DNA of 33,596 nucleotides. Source: Dehalococcoidia bacterium (lineage in GTDB: Bacteria; Chloroflexota; Dehalococcoidia; Lucifugimonadales; Lucifugimonadaceae). Below the pieces are notes generated by a model, which worked only from the letters and a program-made list of their open reading frames with translations, made no database searches and had not been told where the DNA came from. The translations under genes and the position numbers were made by a program. Shown here in pieces: positions 25,224 to 33,596 of the stretch (its first letter is position 1; the number at the start of each line of letters is the position of its first letter). The stretch is from positions 1 to 33,596 of the forward strand of contig JAPYSM010000003.1 of NCBI GenBank assembly GCA_029936485.1, given 5' to 3'.

Positions 25224-27122
25224 CTAGTGTCCGCCTTCTGCCGTAACCGGCTCGAATATCCAACCCAAGAGACCCCACATACCGACCACAATACCTACAA
25301 CGCTCAACCATGGGAGCTGGAGGTCTGTGCTGGGAATGTCGACCCGTATCTCCATAAATCCGATGATCCCGATGGACATTCCGATCGCCACCACAAACGG
25401 GTAGTAAGACATGCTCGGCAGGTGGATGCTTCCACCACCGTGCGAATCTTCCTCGACCGGCGCAGGGGATTCAGTCTGTTCTCCGCGTTCATCGTGGAGA
25501 AGTTCCGGGTGCTTGGTGTACCAGTAGTCGTCGAGTGATTTCACCTGCGGAATGCGGGCGAAGTTGTAGGCCGGCGGAGGAGACGGGATGGACCACTCAA
25601 GTGTTCGTCCGTCCCACGGGTCATCCTCGGCTTCTTGTTTACTGGAGATTGTCCTTATGACGTTGATGATGAATATCAACACACTGACAGCGATGAGCAT
25701 CGCACCGGCGGTGGCGATCGCGTTGCTCGTCTCCCAACCCATGCCTTCGGCGTAGGTGGAGATTCGTCGGGGCATGCCGTTCAGTCCGAGCCAGTGCATC
25801 GGTCCAAATGTCAGGTTGAACCCGATAAGCATGGTCCAGAAATGCCACTTGCCGAATGATTCACCGAGCCGTTTGCCGGTCATCTTTGGCCACCAGTAGT
25901 AGCCACCTGCAAACAGACCCAGGATCGAACCGCCAAACAGGACGTAGTGGAAGTGGGCGACGATGTAGTAGGTGTCTTGCTGCTGCGCGTCCGTAGGCGG
26001 TGACGCATGCGTCACGCCACTCAGCCCGCCGATGACAAACATGGCGATGAAGCCGAGCGAAAACATCATCGACGTGTTGAGATGAAGTTTGCCGCCCCAG
26101 ACCGTGCCCATCCAGTTAAAGATTTTTACCCCGGTAGGCACCGCAATCAGCATTGTCGAGATAGTGAATGCTGAGTTTGCGGCCGGACCAAGGCCCACCG
26201 TAAACATGTGGTGGCTCCATACGAACCAGCCCATGAATCCGATAACGGCACCCGCCAGGACGATCGCCGGATATCCGAATAACGGTTTCTTGGAGAAGAC
26301 GGGCAATGTCTCAGACACGATGCCCATCGCCGGCAGGATCAGGATGTACACCTCGGGGTGGCCGAATAGCCAGAAAAGGTGCTGCCATAAGACCGGGTCG
26401 CCACCGGCCAGCGGGTTGAAGAAATTGGTGCCTAGGACCCTGTCGAGCCCCAGTTGGATCAGGGCGACCGCTATGACCGGCATCGCAAGCGCCAACAAGA
26501 CGTTAGTCACGAGAGCCATCCAGACGAACACAGGCATCTTCATCAGGCTCATTCCGGGCGCCCGCATGTTCAGGATGGTGACAATAAAGTTGAAGGAAGC
26601 GGCTAGAGAAGCGACACCCAATATCGTGAGGCCCAGTGCCCAGAACGTCACGCCATCGCCGGGGCTGTAAGTGTTTCCGGTGAGGTTTGCATAGCCAAAC
26701 CAACCGGCGTTCGGCGCGCCACCAAGGAAGAAACTCATGTTCAGGAAGATAGTCCCGAAGAGGAACGCCCAGTAGCTAAATGCGTTTAGCCGTGGGAATG
26801 CGACGTCACGAGCGCCAATCATCAACGGAACCATCCAGTTGAAGAATGCTGCGGACATCGGCATCACGACCATGAACACCATCGTCGTGCCGTGCATCGT
26901 GAAGAGTTGGTTGAAAATCTCGGGCGAGACCATGTCATTTTCGGCGGTACTCAACTGACCCCGAATAACGAGAGCTTCGATACCACCGATCAGGAAGTAC
27001 AGAAACGCCGTCACGCCGTACAGCGTGCCGATGCGCTTGTGGTCAACCGTGCCTATCCAGCTCCACAAACCTGTGTAGCTGGTCGGGCGACTGATCAACG
27101 TTGGAAAAGCGATCGTGGTCAA
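25224..27122 (-). CDS. coxA: Cytochrome c oxidase subunit I
   Basis: The catalytic subunit reduces oxygen to water at heme-CuB. The 632-residue protein includes the heme-ligand region FTMHGTTMVFMVVMP, the HPEVYILILPAMGIVSE helix (with the type A1 D-channel glutamate and the His-Tyr pair), WSHHMFTVG with the CuB histidine pair, and VAHFHYVLFGG with heme ligands. About 90 extra C-terminal residues form two more membrane helices (PFVVAIGMSIGIIGF and SVVGIVVGMWGLLGW); Bacillus caa3 CtaD has the same extension, matching the short subunit III here. The start is TTG 27122, with GGAGG about six bases upstream. The order is coxB-coxA-coxC-coxD-ctaG. Confidence 0.97.
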   Translation of the reverse strand: MTTIAFPTLISRPTSYTGLWSWIGTVDHKRIGTLYGVTAFLYFLIGGIEALVIRGQLSTAENDMVSPEIFNQLFTMHGTTMVFMVVMPMSAAFFNWMVPLMIGARDVAFPRLNAFSYWAFLFGTIFLNMSFFLGGAPNAGWFGYANLTGNTYSPGDGVTFWALGLTILGVASLAASFNFIVTILNMRAPGMSLMKMPVFVWMALVTNVLLALAMPVIAVALIQLGLDRVLGTNFFNPLAGGDPVLWQHLFWLFGHPEVYILILPAMGIVSETLPVFSKKPLFGYPAIVLAGAVIGFMGWFVWSHHMFTVGLGPAANSAFTISTMLIAVPTGVKIFNWMGTVWGGKLHLNTSMMFSLGFIAMFVIGGLSGVTHASPPTDAQQQDTYYIVAHFHYVLFGGSILGLFAGGYYWWPKMTGKRLGESFGKWHFWTMLIGFNLTFGPMHWLGLNGMPRRISTYAEGMGWETSNAIATAGAMLIAVSVLIFIINVIRTISSKQEAEDDPWDGRTLEWSIPSPPPAYNFARIPQVKSLDDYWYTKHPELLHDERGEQTESPAPVEEDSHGGGSIHLPSMSYYPFVVAIGMSIGIIGFMEIRVDIPSTDLQLPWLSVVGIVVGMWGLLGWIFEPVTAEGGH

Positions 27123-27200
27123 CTATGGCCTCCGGTGTATGGGGCTCGGGCGACCCTGCAAAAAAGCAAGTCGTCGTGCGCCTGCCGCACCACCAATTTC

Positions 27201-28631
27201 CTAGAGTGACTTCAGGTAAGCGATAAGGTCGGTGAGTTCATCGCTGGATAGCGTGGACTCAAATATCTGTGGCATTACGGAGTCGGGAAAACCTTCCACA
27301 ATTACTGCGCCGGGGTCGGTGATTGATTCATGGATCTCTGCATCACTGCTTCGTGAAGAGAGGTCGGCAAGACCGGGACCGACAAGGGTCGCTGATCCTG
27401 TCGAGTGACAGCCGGAACATCCGCTGCTACCAGCGAATACAGCCTCACCGCGTTCCTCAGCAGTGCCTCCCAAATCGACCGCCGCCACGACAGCATCTGC
27501 GGCGATCGGCTTCAATTCAAGCAGATATGCCGCCAGTTGACGAACGTCGTTCGTCGATAGTGAGTTGTTGCGGTACGGCGCAGCCAGATCCTTCATGCGG
27601 TTACCTTCCTTGACATCGTCAGGGTCGGCAATCCACTTGATGAGGTTCTCTGAATTCAGTTCGATCAGGCCGGCACCGAGGGTTTCTCGGCTGGCAAAAT
27701 GCGTCAGGTTCGGGGCTGGAATGACGGCTGAATCCTCGATGTTTCCGATGAATGCCGTGCGTAGACCCGCGAGTCTGGTGCGTTCATTTCGTGCAGCAGG
27801 GGCCTGCCATGTATTGGTGGCATGACAACTGCTGCAGTTTGCTGCAAATAGTGTTTGGCCGGCGATTGCATCTTCGCTGACCAGCTCAACCGGCGGCCTG
27901 CGCATGGAGTCAAGCCAGGCCTGGAACTCTTCAGGCTCTTCCGCTTTCACCCGGAAGCGCATCTTCGCGTGTGCCTCGCCGCAGAATTCAGCGCACTGAC
28001 CAAAGAAGAAGCCGGCTTCATCAGCCTTCATCGCCAGTTGACGTACATCTCCAGGGACGATGTCCAACTTACCGGCGAGCTTTGGCACCCAGAAGCTGTG
28101 GATAACGTCGTCTGAATGCATCGTGAAGTTGACCCATTGCCCGACTGGGATGTGAATCTCGTTCGATGTGACAACATCTTCGCCAGGATAGTCAATTTCC
28201 CACCACCACTGGTGAGCACGGACATTGACTTCTAGAACCGGACCCTGATCCGTTGGGGGACCATCTTGGTCGTAAATGATTTTTATCGTTGGAACGGCGA
28301 TGACGACGAGGATTATCACCGGGATGATCGTCCAGATGACCTCTAGTTTGTTATTGCCGTGCGTCTGCTCTGGCAGAGAATCATCAGAATCTCCCCGGCG
28401 TCGGAACTTCACGATCGAGTAGATCAATGCGGCTTCTACAAGCACAAAGACCACTACGGCAATCCAGAAGATGAATATAAAGAGACTCGCCTGTGTGTCG
28501 GCGATCGGACCACTCGTACCGAACGTGGACTGGGCGTCCTCTTTATTGCACGCGACCAAGAGGGCCGGGGCAATCGGGATCAGAAATAGAAACCGGGAGC
28601 GCAACGGGCGCAGCAGACGACGCAAGTTCAT
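27201..28631 (-). CDS. coxB: Cytochrome c oxidase subunit II with two cytochrome c domains
   Basis: Subunit II passes electrons from the donor to the catalytic subunit through CuA. The 476-residue protein has a lipoprotein-type signal (LLVAC, Cys28), two membrane helices (about 47-72 and 97-118), and a CuA domain with His178 and the cluster GQCAEFCGEAHAKM (Cys213, Cys217, His221, Met224). Two c-type heme domains follow: CSSCH at 266-270 with likely axial Met346, and CSGCH at 405-409 with likely axial Met453. Bacillus caa3 has one such domain, so this form should be diheme. It could take electrons straight from a bc-type or alternative complex. ATG 28631 is the start, with a weak ribosome site. 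It is the first gene of the cox operon. Confidence 0.95.
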   Translation of the reverse strand: MNLRRLLRPLRSRFLFLIPIAPALLVACNKEDAQSTFGTSGPIADTQASLFIFIFWIAVVVFVLVEAALIYSIVKFRRRGDSDDSLPEQTHGNNKLEVIWTIIPVIILVVIAVPTIKIIYDQDGPPTDQGPVLEVNVRAHQWWWEIDYPGEDVVTSNEIHIPVGQWVNFTMHSDDVIHSFWVPKLAGKLDIVPGDVRQLAMKADEAGFFFGQCAEFCGEAHAKMRFRVKAEEPEEFQAWLDSMRRPPVELVSEDAIAGQTLFAANCSSCHATNTWQAPAARNERTRLAGLRTAFIGNIEDSAVIPAPNLTHFASRETLGAGLIELNSENLIKWIADPDDVKEGNRMKDLAAPYRNNSLSTNDVRQLAAYLLELKPIAADAVVAAVDLGGTAEERGEAVFAGSSGCSGCHSTGSATLVGPGLADLSSRSSDAEIHESITDPGAVIVEGFPDSVMPQIFESTLSSDELTDLIAYLKSL

Positions 28632-28879
28632 TGCGGAGATATGGGTCCTTCATCGGAGCATTGAACGGAACCGGACGGGAAGGTTCGACAGTTAGCGCAA
28701 AGCCGTTCGTGCTTTTTTGAACAATCGGCGAAAGGATAGCAGGTGCCATATGGCGCTGCAACAGATAAATAGCCAACCAAACACAAAAAATACGGCGAGT
28801 GTGGTAATAAAATCAATGACGGTGGCTCAGCCACCCATAAATCCGTCGGTGAGTAGCTGTTCAGAAGCCGAGATATTCA

Positions 28880-29494
28880 ATGCCATCAAGCGTCCTACCA
28901 GTACTTGTCATAGCTACCCGGAACCCCGGCAAGGCGCGTGAGTTCCAGCAATTACTGCAAGATTTACCGTTCCGTATCTTGTCGCTCGAAGATGTTGGTG
29001 TGGATATCGAGGTCGAAGAGACAGGGGACACGTTCGCGGAAAATGCCATCCTGAAGGCTGAGCAGTACCACGCGGCGTCCGGAGAGTTGACGCTGGCTGA
29101 TGATTCTGGGATCGAGGTAGATGCTCTGGCCGGTGCGCCCGGTGTCTATTCCGCTCGATACCTCCGGCCCGGTCAGACCGATGAGGAAGGGCGGGATCAT
29201 CTGTTAGCGCAAATGATGGATGTTCCGGGCTGGAAACGTCAGGCGCGTTATATTGCCGTTATAGCAATCGTCGGCGATCGGACCGGGAACCGGCCGCAGC
29301 TATTTGATGGTTCGTGCGAAGGCGCGATAGCGCACGGCCCCATAGGTGGTGGTGGTTTTGGGTACGATCCCATTTTCTGGTTGGGTGCTGAACGCAAAAC
29401 GATGGCAGAACTATCAACGCAGGAGAAAGATGTGATCAGTCATCGCGGCATAGCTGTGCGTAAAGCGGCGAAGTACCTTCAGTCCATCGCTTGA
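28880..29494 (+). CDS. rdgB: XTP/dITP pyrophosphatase
   Basis: This house-cleaning enzyme splits deaminated purine triphosphates (dITP, XTP) to monophosphates, keeping them out of DNA. It has 204 residues with the nucleotide-binding start ATRNPGKAREF (12-22), FAENAILKA, the core block LADDSGIEVDALAGAPGVYS (72-91), GGGFGYDPIF and the closing SHRGIAVRKAAKYL, all diagnostic for the HAM1/RdgB family. The ATG at 28880 has no strong ribosome site. The gene is divergent from coxB across about 250 bases, which hold no clear gene. Confidence 0.95.
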   Translation: MPSSVLPVLVIATRNPGKAREFQQLLQDLPFRILSLEDVGVDIEVEETGDTFAENAILKAEQYHAASGELTLADDSGIEVDALAGAPGVYSARYLRPGQTDEEGRDHLLAQMMDVPGWKRQARYIAVIAIVGDRTGNRPQLFDGSCEGAIAHGPIGGGGFGYDPIFWLGAERKTMAELSTQEKDVISHRGIAVRKAAKYLQSIA

Positions 29495-29587
29495 AATAAA
29501 TGTCGAGTGGGTAGCGTTACCGGTAATTAGCGCGTCCGATGTTCGTTTCGCCCGGAAACTCGACCACCCGTCGTACAATTGGAACCC

Positions 29588-30700
29588 ATGACTTTCGATA
29601 GACCAGACGGCCCGACCGATGTCTTTGGCCGCCATCTCCGCGATCTGCGGATTTCGGTCACCGACAGGTGCAATTTCCGCTGCCCCTACTGCATGCCTTC
29701 CGAGGTGTACGGGGAGCGTTATGAGTTCTTGCCAAAACCCGAAATCTTGACGTTTGAGGAGATCGTCAGGCTCGCCGGCCTGTTTAGCAGGCTGGGCGTC
29801 CGCAAACTTCGGTTGACCGGCGGCGAGCCGCTGCTTAGGGTTGACCTCCCGAAACTCATAGAGAACCTTATTTTGCTGGACGGTATCGAGGATATCGCCC
29901 TGACGACAAATGGATATCTACTTGGAGATCAGGCACAAGCGCTCAAGGACGCGGGCCTCTCCAGGGTCACAGTGAGCTTCGACAGCACGGTCGAAGATGT
30001 TTACAAGACGATGAACGGTCGGGACTTCGGAACCGAACGCGTTCTTGCGGGCATTGCTGCTGCTGAAGGTGTTGGTCTGGATCCGATTAAGATCAATGCC
30101 GTTGTTCAGAAAGGCGTCAATGACCACACAATTGTCGATCTCGCTCGCCATTTCAAAGGGACCGGACAGATCGTCAGGTTCATCGAATTCATGGACGTTG
30201 GCACGGTTAATTCCTGGGACGCTGACTCGGTCGTAACCGCAGTTGAAATCGCCAGCGCCATCAACGCGGAGTTTCCGATCACACGGGCAGATCCCGGCTA
30301 CCCGGGCGAGGTTGCGACCCGTTGGACCTACGATGACGGATCGGGTGAGATCGGGATTATTTCGTCGGTCTCAGAGCCGTTTTGTGGTGACTGCACACGG
30401 GCCAGGCTCAGCACAGAAGGACTGCTCGTGACGTGCCTTTTCGCGGCTGGCGGAAAAGACCTCAAAAACCCGATGCGCTCTGGAGCCAGTGACGCTGAAC
30501 TGTTGGAGTTGATGACGGGCATCTGGTCGTTCAGGAAAGACCGGTACTCGGAACTGAGGGCATTTCAGGCCGGACGCGACCCCTCGGATACGGTCGATGG
30601 CGATTCGGCGGCACGGACCACGGGGGCCCCCATCCCTGACGGGATCAAGAACCTTCGCCGGAAGAAGAGCAAGATCGAGATGTACCAGATAGGCGGCTAA
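29588..30700 (+). CDS. moaA: GTP 3',8-cyclase (radical SAM)
   Basis: MoaA starts molybdenum cofactor synthesis by rearranging GTP, and MoaC then makes cyclic pyranopterin. The radical-SAM cluster motif CNFRCPYC (Cys28, 32, 35 counted from this start) follows LRISVTDR. The second iron-sulfur site is represented by EPFCGDCTRARLS and a later cysteine in LLVTCLF. The protein ends in YQIGG, the conserved terminal GG needed for activity in this family. ATG 29588 is preferred; a TTG three codons earlier is possible. A -10-like TACAAT ends nine bases before ATG, so the message could be leaderless, but no clear -35 box is seen. It ends six bases from the convergent acetyltransferase gene. Confidence 0.95.
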   Translation: MTFDRPDGPTDVFGRHLRDLRISVTDRCNFRCPYCMPSEVYGERYEFLPKPEILTFEEIVRLAGLFSRLGVRKLRLTGGEPLLRVDLPKLIENLILLDGIEDIALTTNGYLLGDQAQALKDAGLSRVTVSFDSTVEDVYKTMNGRDFGTERVLAGIAAAEGVGLDPIKINAVVQKGVNDHTIVDLARHFKGTGQIVRFIEFMDVGTVNSWDADSVVTAVEIASAINAEFPITRADPGYPGEVATRWTYDDGSGEIGIISSVSEPFCGDCTRARLSTEGLLVTCLFAAGGKDLKNPMRSGASDAELLELMTGIWSFRKDRYSELRAFQAGRDPSDTVDGDSAARTTGAPIPDGIKNLRRKKSKIEMYQIGG

Positions 30701-30706
30701 TGCCGG

Positions 30707-31837
30707 TTATCTGTTTGTAGCGTTTTCCGCCCAATCGGCGGACGACACCGAATACACGATCACGTCCTCGGTAGCCGACGCCCCGCGGTCTACCCGGAGA
30801 ATCTGAAACCCAAGCCTCTCGGCGAGCGCCCGCGCCCGCATGTTTCCGGCACCGGTGTGGATCGTGACGCCCGCCAGTTCAAAATGCGCGATGGCTGCGT
30901 CTACGGCGGCGCGGCAGGCACGGATCATCAGGCCGCGCCCTTCCCACTCCCCGCCTATCCAGTAACGAACATCTGCCGTTGCGCCATTGTCTTCCGATTT
31001 GGATGGCTCGACGTTCAGAGCCCCTATCAGGGCCCCGGAGTCGTACACAAAAAGCGGAGAACCGAGATCCTCGTCATGATGCGTCGACGATCTGATTAGC
31101 TCGGCGGCGTCTTTCCGGGTTCGGACGCGGGTCGACCAGGCTGACCACCATTCGAGTCGATCTCTGTTGGAATCCAACAGGGCGTAGAGATCTTCCGCGT
31201 CGGTCGCACCCGGTCGACGCATCATCATCTGGTTATCGATCAGTATTGGCGGCGTTCCGAACGTCAGCGGACGGCCTGAAGGATCAACGAACCCCATCGC
31301 CTGCGCGCCCCGCCACTCAGAAGCCAGCATGGAGTACACGGCTATGTCCACAAATCCGTCTGGGAGTTTGACGGCCTGCCTCTCGACGCCCTCGTGAACG
31401 AATCCGAGACGCTCTGGAACTGCTCGGCTCCGCGTGTTTTCGACCGCTGCGCGTATGGCGATGCGGTTTATTCCCTGAACTCTTAAAAGCTCGTCCACAA
31501 TCGCAGCACACGAACGTGTGGTGATGCCACGACCCTGCTGGCCCTCTGCCAGCCAGTACCCGACTTCAGCTGAGGCGTTTCGCTCCTGAATATGCGCACC
31601 GATAACGCCGATCACACTCTCGTCCATGATGATCAGTAGCGGCTTTTCGCCTCCGGTATCGGCGATTCGCTTCTGGAGCCACTTGCGCTCCTGTTCAACC
31701 GTCTCAACCGCGAGCAACCCGGGCAGCCACTCCCTTAAATGTGCGCGGTTGGAGTTGATCAACTCAAATAACCGCTCGGCGTCCGACAATGTCGGAGTCC
31801 TGAGCGTTATCTCGCTATCTACTTGAATTTCTGTCAT
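30707..31837 (-). CDS. Tandem GNAT acetyltransferase (two domains in one chain)
   Basis: This 376-residue protein contains two RimJ/RimL-type GNAT domains in a row, about residues 8-175 and 200-370. Each begins with a strand and a T-SDAE-L-EL or TDAEDLYAL helix, and each has an acetyl-CoA loop (EGQQGRGITTRSC at 98-110 and GEWEGRGLMIRAC at 296-308). Each also has a final ERLGF block (142-146 and 340-344). These alternating features suggest one ancestral duplication. The acceptor could be a protein N-terminus, ribosomal protein, or small amine or antibiotic; none is indicated by the sequence. ATG 31837 is the start. It faces moaA tail to tail with six bases between. Confidence 0.9.
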   Translation of the reverse strand: MTEIQVDSEITLRTPTLSDAERLFELINSNRAHLREWLPGLLAVETVEQERKWLQKRIADTGGEKPLLIIMDESVIGVIGAHIQERNASAEVGYWLAEGQQGRGITTRSCAAIVDELLRVQGINRIAIRAAVENTRSRAVPERLGFVHEGVERQAVKLPDGFVDIAVYSMLASEWRGAQAMGFVDPSGRPLTFGTPPILIDNQMMMRRPGATDAEDLYALLDSNRDRLEWWSAWSTRVRTRKDAAELIRSSTHHDEDLGSPLFVYDSGALIGALNVEPSKSEDNGATADVRYWIGGEWEGRGLMIRACRAAVDAAIAHFELAGVTIHTGAGNMRARALAERLGFQILRVDRGASATEDVIVYSVSSADWAENATNR

Positions 31838-32035
31838 GAATAAGACGTTTCACGTACGAAAAAAGATTGGGTCGCCGGCCAATTCCGGCCCAAGGCAGCC
31901 ATTCAGTATATGTAGGGTCACGAAATTTTGACCGGTACACGATAAACTTGCAGCCTGCGGATTCATGTTTAATCGTCAGAAATACACTCCCCATGGCTAT
32001 CGGGCAGGCGTGTTTCGCCAACGGACACAAGCACA

Positions 32036-33028
32036 TTGAGTTACCGACTTTTCACAGATGGATCGTGCCTCGGGAATCCTGGACCGGGCGGTTGGGGTGC
32101 CGTGCTACGCCTGGATGGGGAAGACGATATTGATCTTTCAGGCGGTGACCCACACACCACAAACAACCGGATGGAGATGACCGCCGTTGTGCGGGGCCTG
32201 GACCAGACGCCGGCCGGATCAGAGGTTCTCATCACGAGCGATAGCTCTTACGTCATCAACACGATGACGAAAGGTTGGAAGCGCAAGGTAAACCAGGATC
32301 TGTGGGCTGAGTTGGATCGGACCGTCGGCGAACGCCGTGTGACCTGGCAGTGGGTCAAGGGCCACAATGGACACACGGAGAATGAACGCGCGGACCGATT
32401 GGCCGTGGGCGCGGCGGAGGCGATCAGGGATGCCCGCCCGGCCCCGATTCAGGCATCGATGGCGATTCCGGAATCTGAAAGTTCAGAGTCGATTTCTAAA
32501 GCTCCCGGCGAAACAGCCCCCGGTCCGGGCGGCGCCGCCGATAACGATGACGAGCCCCGGCTTACACACCTCGACGATACCGGCGCAGCGCGCATGGTCG
32601 ATGTGAGCGACAAGGTTGAAACCGAACGCGTGGCAATTGCTGGCGGCTCGATCACCATGCAGCCAAAGACGCTGGAGTTGATCAGATCTGGCGGATTTGA
32701 GAAGGGTGACGTACTTGCAGTCGCCCGGGTTGCGGGGGTTATGGCGGCGAAAAGCACGTCACAGCTGATACCGCTATGCCACCCGCTGCCGCTAACGCAG
32801 GTGGTCGTTGAGTTTGACGACTCCGTATCGACCGATCGTATCGACATCAAGGCGACCACGAAAACGACGTATAAAACGGGGGTCGAGATGGAAGCGCTGA
32901 CTGCTGTGAGCGTGGCGGCGTTGACCATCTACGACATGTGTAAAGCGGTCGATCGCGGGATGCGAATCGGCGATGTACGCCTGCTGAGTAAGTCAGGCGG
33001 CAAAAGCGGTGATTACAAAGCCAGGTAA
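32036..33028 (+). CDS. RNase HI fused to MoaC (cyclic pyranopterin monophosphate synthase)
   Basis: A single 330-residue frame joins two unrelated enzymes. Residues 1-130 are RNase [18 protein letters not shown] (Asp8), [13 protein letters not shown] (Glu47), ITSDSSYVI (Asp69) and [16 protein letters not shown] (His110, Asp120), so its active site looks complete. Residues 131-175 are a Pro/Ser/Glu/Gly-rich linker. Residues 176-330 are Moa[28 protein letters not shown] (His249), [11 protein letters not shown] and [10 protein letters not shown] (Asp300, Lys303), also complete. The start is TTG 32036, with no strong ribosome site; the family N-terminus fits exactly. An internal ATG at 32459 might also yield separate MoaC. 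moaA lies 1.3 kb upstream. RNase HI removes RNA from hybrids, while MoaC acts in cofactor synthesis; no shared role is known to me. Confidence 0.93.
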   Translation: MSYRLFTDGSCLGNPGPGGWGAVLRLDGEDDIDLSGGDPHTTNNRMEMTAVVRGLDQTPAGSEVLITSDSSYVINTMTKGWKRKVNQDLWAELDRTVGERRVTWQWVKGHNGHTENERADRLAVGAAEAIRDARPAPIQASMAIPESESSESISKAPGETAPGPGGAADNDDEPRLTHLDDTGAARMVDVSDKVETERVAIAGGSITMQPKTLELIRSGGFEKGDVLAVARVAGVMAAKSTSQLIPLCHPLPLTQVVVEFDDSVSTDRIDIKATTKTTYKTGVEMEALTAVSVAALTIYDMCKAVDRGMRIGDVRLLSKSGGKSGDYKAR

Positions 33029-33243
33029 GCTCCAAGAAACGGTCCAGGCGAGCCTAAACCCGCAGGGAAGGCGATACCAAAAGGGCTTGGAGTCAATCGG
33101 CGACCGAACGAGATCTGTACAACCGTCCGCGACAACATAACAAGATAAGCGGCCAAGCGAGTCTGGCCTGCCGTTGACGTGTATTCCGAAGCGGGGATAC
33201 CATCGAATACTGGCCCGTTGGCCAAGGGACCGAATTTAGAAAT

Positions 33244-33320
33244 GGCAACGTAGCTCAGTCGGTTAGAGCGGGCGCTTCATAAGCGTCAGGTCGCTGGTTC
33301 AAGTCCAGCCGTTGCCACCA
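33244..33320 (+). tRNA. tRNA-Met (CAT)
   Basis: The cloverleaf is clear: acceptor GGCAACG pairs with CGTTGCC, the D arm is GCTCAGTCGGTTAGAGC, and the T arm contains GGTTCAAGTCC. The anticodon loop is TTCATAA with CAT at 33278-33280, and CCA is encoded at 33318-33320. A full G1-C72 pair argues against initiator tRNA, and the TTCATAA loop suits elongator Met rather than the lysidine-modified Ile form, though the latter cannot be excluded. Confidence 0.95.
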
Positions 33321-33382
33321 ATTCGCGGCATTCGGGCCCGGCGCGGTGAACTCCAGATGCCAAATACGGCGACCGAGATCCC

Positions 33383-33459
33383 GGGCGATTAGCTCAGCTG
33401 GTTAGAGCGCCTGCCTCACACGCAGGAGGTCGCAGGTTCGAGTCCTGCATCGCCCACCA
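33383..33459 (+). tRNA. tRNA-Val (CAC)
   Basis: Acceptor GGGCGAT pairs with ATCGCCC, the D arm is GCTCAGCTGGTTAGAGC, and the anticodon stem CCTGC/GCAGG encloses CTCACAC with anticodon CAC at 33417-33419. The T arm contains GGTTCGAGTCC, and CCA is encoded at 33457-33459. It follows the Met tRNA by about 60 bases and may share its transcript. Confidence 0.96.
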
Positions 33460-33596
33460 ATTATCGATTTAGAGTGACAGCGGCACGTCGTCCCCGTACA
33501 ACATGACCCGGAACTCTCACGACATGTCCACGCAATTCATGCTTCTGGCCGTTTATAATTCATAAATTGGTGGACGCCTGCGCATCGGTATCTCAT

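Noticed and set aside
25224-25500. C-terminal two-helix extension of coxA as a new fusion
   Set aside because: The same extension exists in Bacillus caa3 subunit I and fits the short five-helix subunit III next door.
28694-28718. Short hairpin followed by TTTTTT on the plus strand between coxB and rdgB
   Set aside because: The stem has only five pairs, one of them G-T, and no plus-strand gene ends there. It could end an antisense or small RNA, but nothing else supports one.
28628-28834. A 68-residue frame just upstream of coxB whose stop overlaps the coxB start (ATGA)
   Set aside because: The overlap is suggestive of coupling, but the product has no recognisable pattern, a GTG start without a ribosome site, and unusual composition for this genome.
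33551-33580. TATAAT at 33554-33559 as a promoter for a gene beyond the window
   Set aside because: No matching -35 box lies at 16-18 bases upstream and no start of a gene is visible before the end.

Overview
This 33.6 kb stretch is gene-dense chromosomal DNA of a free-living aerobic bacterium. It carries housekeeping and biosynthetic genes, with no phage, insertion sequence, CRISPR array or rRNA visible. Several traits suggest a Gram-positive-like lineage or Chloroflexota, possibly Dehalococcoidia/SAR202: a tryptophan T-box leader, a Bacillus-style caa3 oxidase operon with ctaG, holB followed by a ricT-like gene, an M81 (MlrC-type) peptidase, moderately high GC, and many TTG starts. The lineage is an inference; nothing here proves it.

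Layout. 1-1190 (+): the end of holB (DNA polymerase III delta') and a gene holding only the N-terminal part of a PSP1/RicT-like protein. 1245-2630 (-): an HNH nuclease and a CvpA-family membrane protein. 2889-6184 (+): cmk, plsC and glmS (nucleotide, phospholipid and amino-sugar synthesis). 6351-13166 (-): a tryptophan block read as promoter, T-box leader with UGG specifier, trpS, trpE, a cupin without metal ligands, trpG, trpD, trpC, trpF. No trpB or trpA lies in the window. 13302-14099 (+): a lipoprotein built from two similar halves. 14089-15615 (-): the M81 peptidase. 15715-15747: a perfect 15-bp inverted repeat between divergent genes. 15796-20473 (+): tyrA, pheS, pheT, so all three aromatic amino acids are represented. 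20510-22342 (+): moeA and an unknown CxxC protein. 22355-28631 (-): a cytochrome c oxidase operon coxB-coxA-coxC-coxD-ctaG, then a 50-residue basic protein and an acylphosphatase. 28880-30700 (+): an XTP/dITP pyrophosphatase gene and moaA. 30707-31837 (-): a two-domain GNAT acetyltransferase. 32036-33028 (+): one reading frame joining RNase HI to MoaC. 33244-33459 (+): tRNA-Met(CAT) and tRNA-Val(CAC).

How the parts fit. The T-box should sense uncharged tRNA-Trp and release transcription of trpS, and perhaps of the trp genes behind it. The cox operon encodes a terminal oxidase whose subunit II carries CuA plus two c-type heme sites, so it could take electrons directly from a c-type donor or quinol-oxidising complex. 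moaA, moaC (inside the fusion) and moeA show molybdenum cofactor synthesis. The most unusual items are the RNase HI-MoaC fusion, the histidine-free cupin inside the trp operon, the truncated RicT-like protein and the duplicated lipoprotein. I found no clear new multi-gene defence or mobile system.
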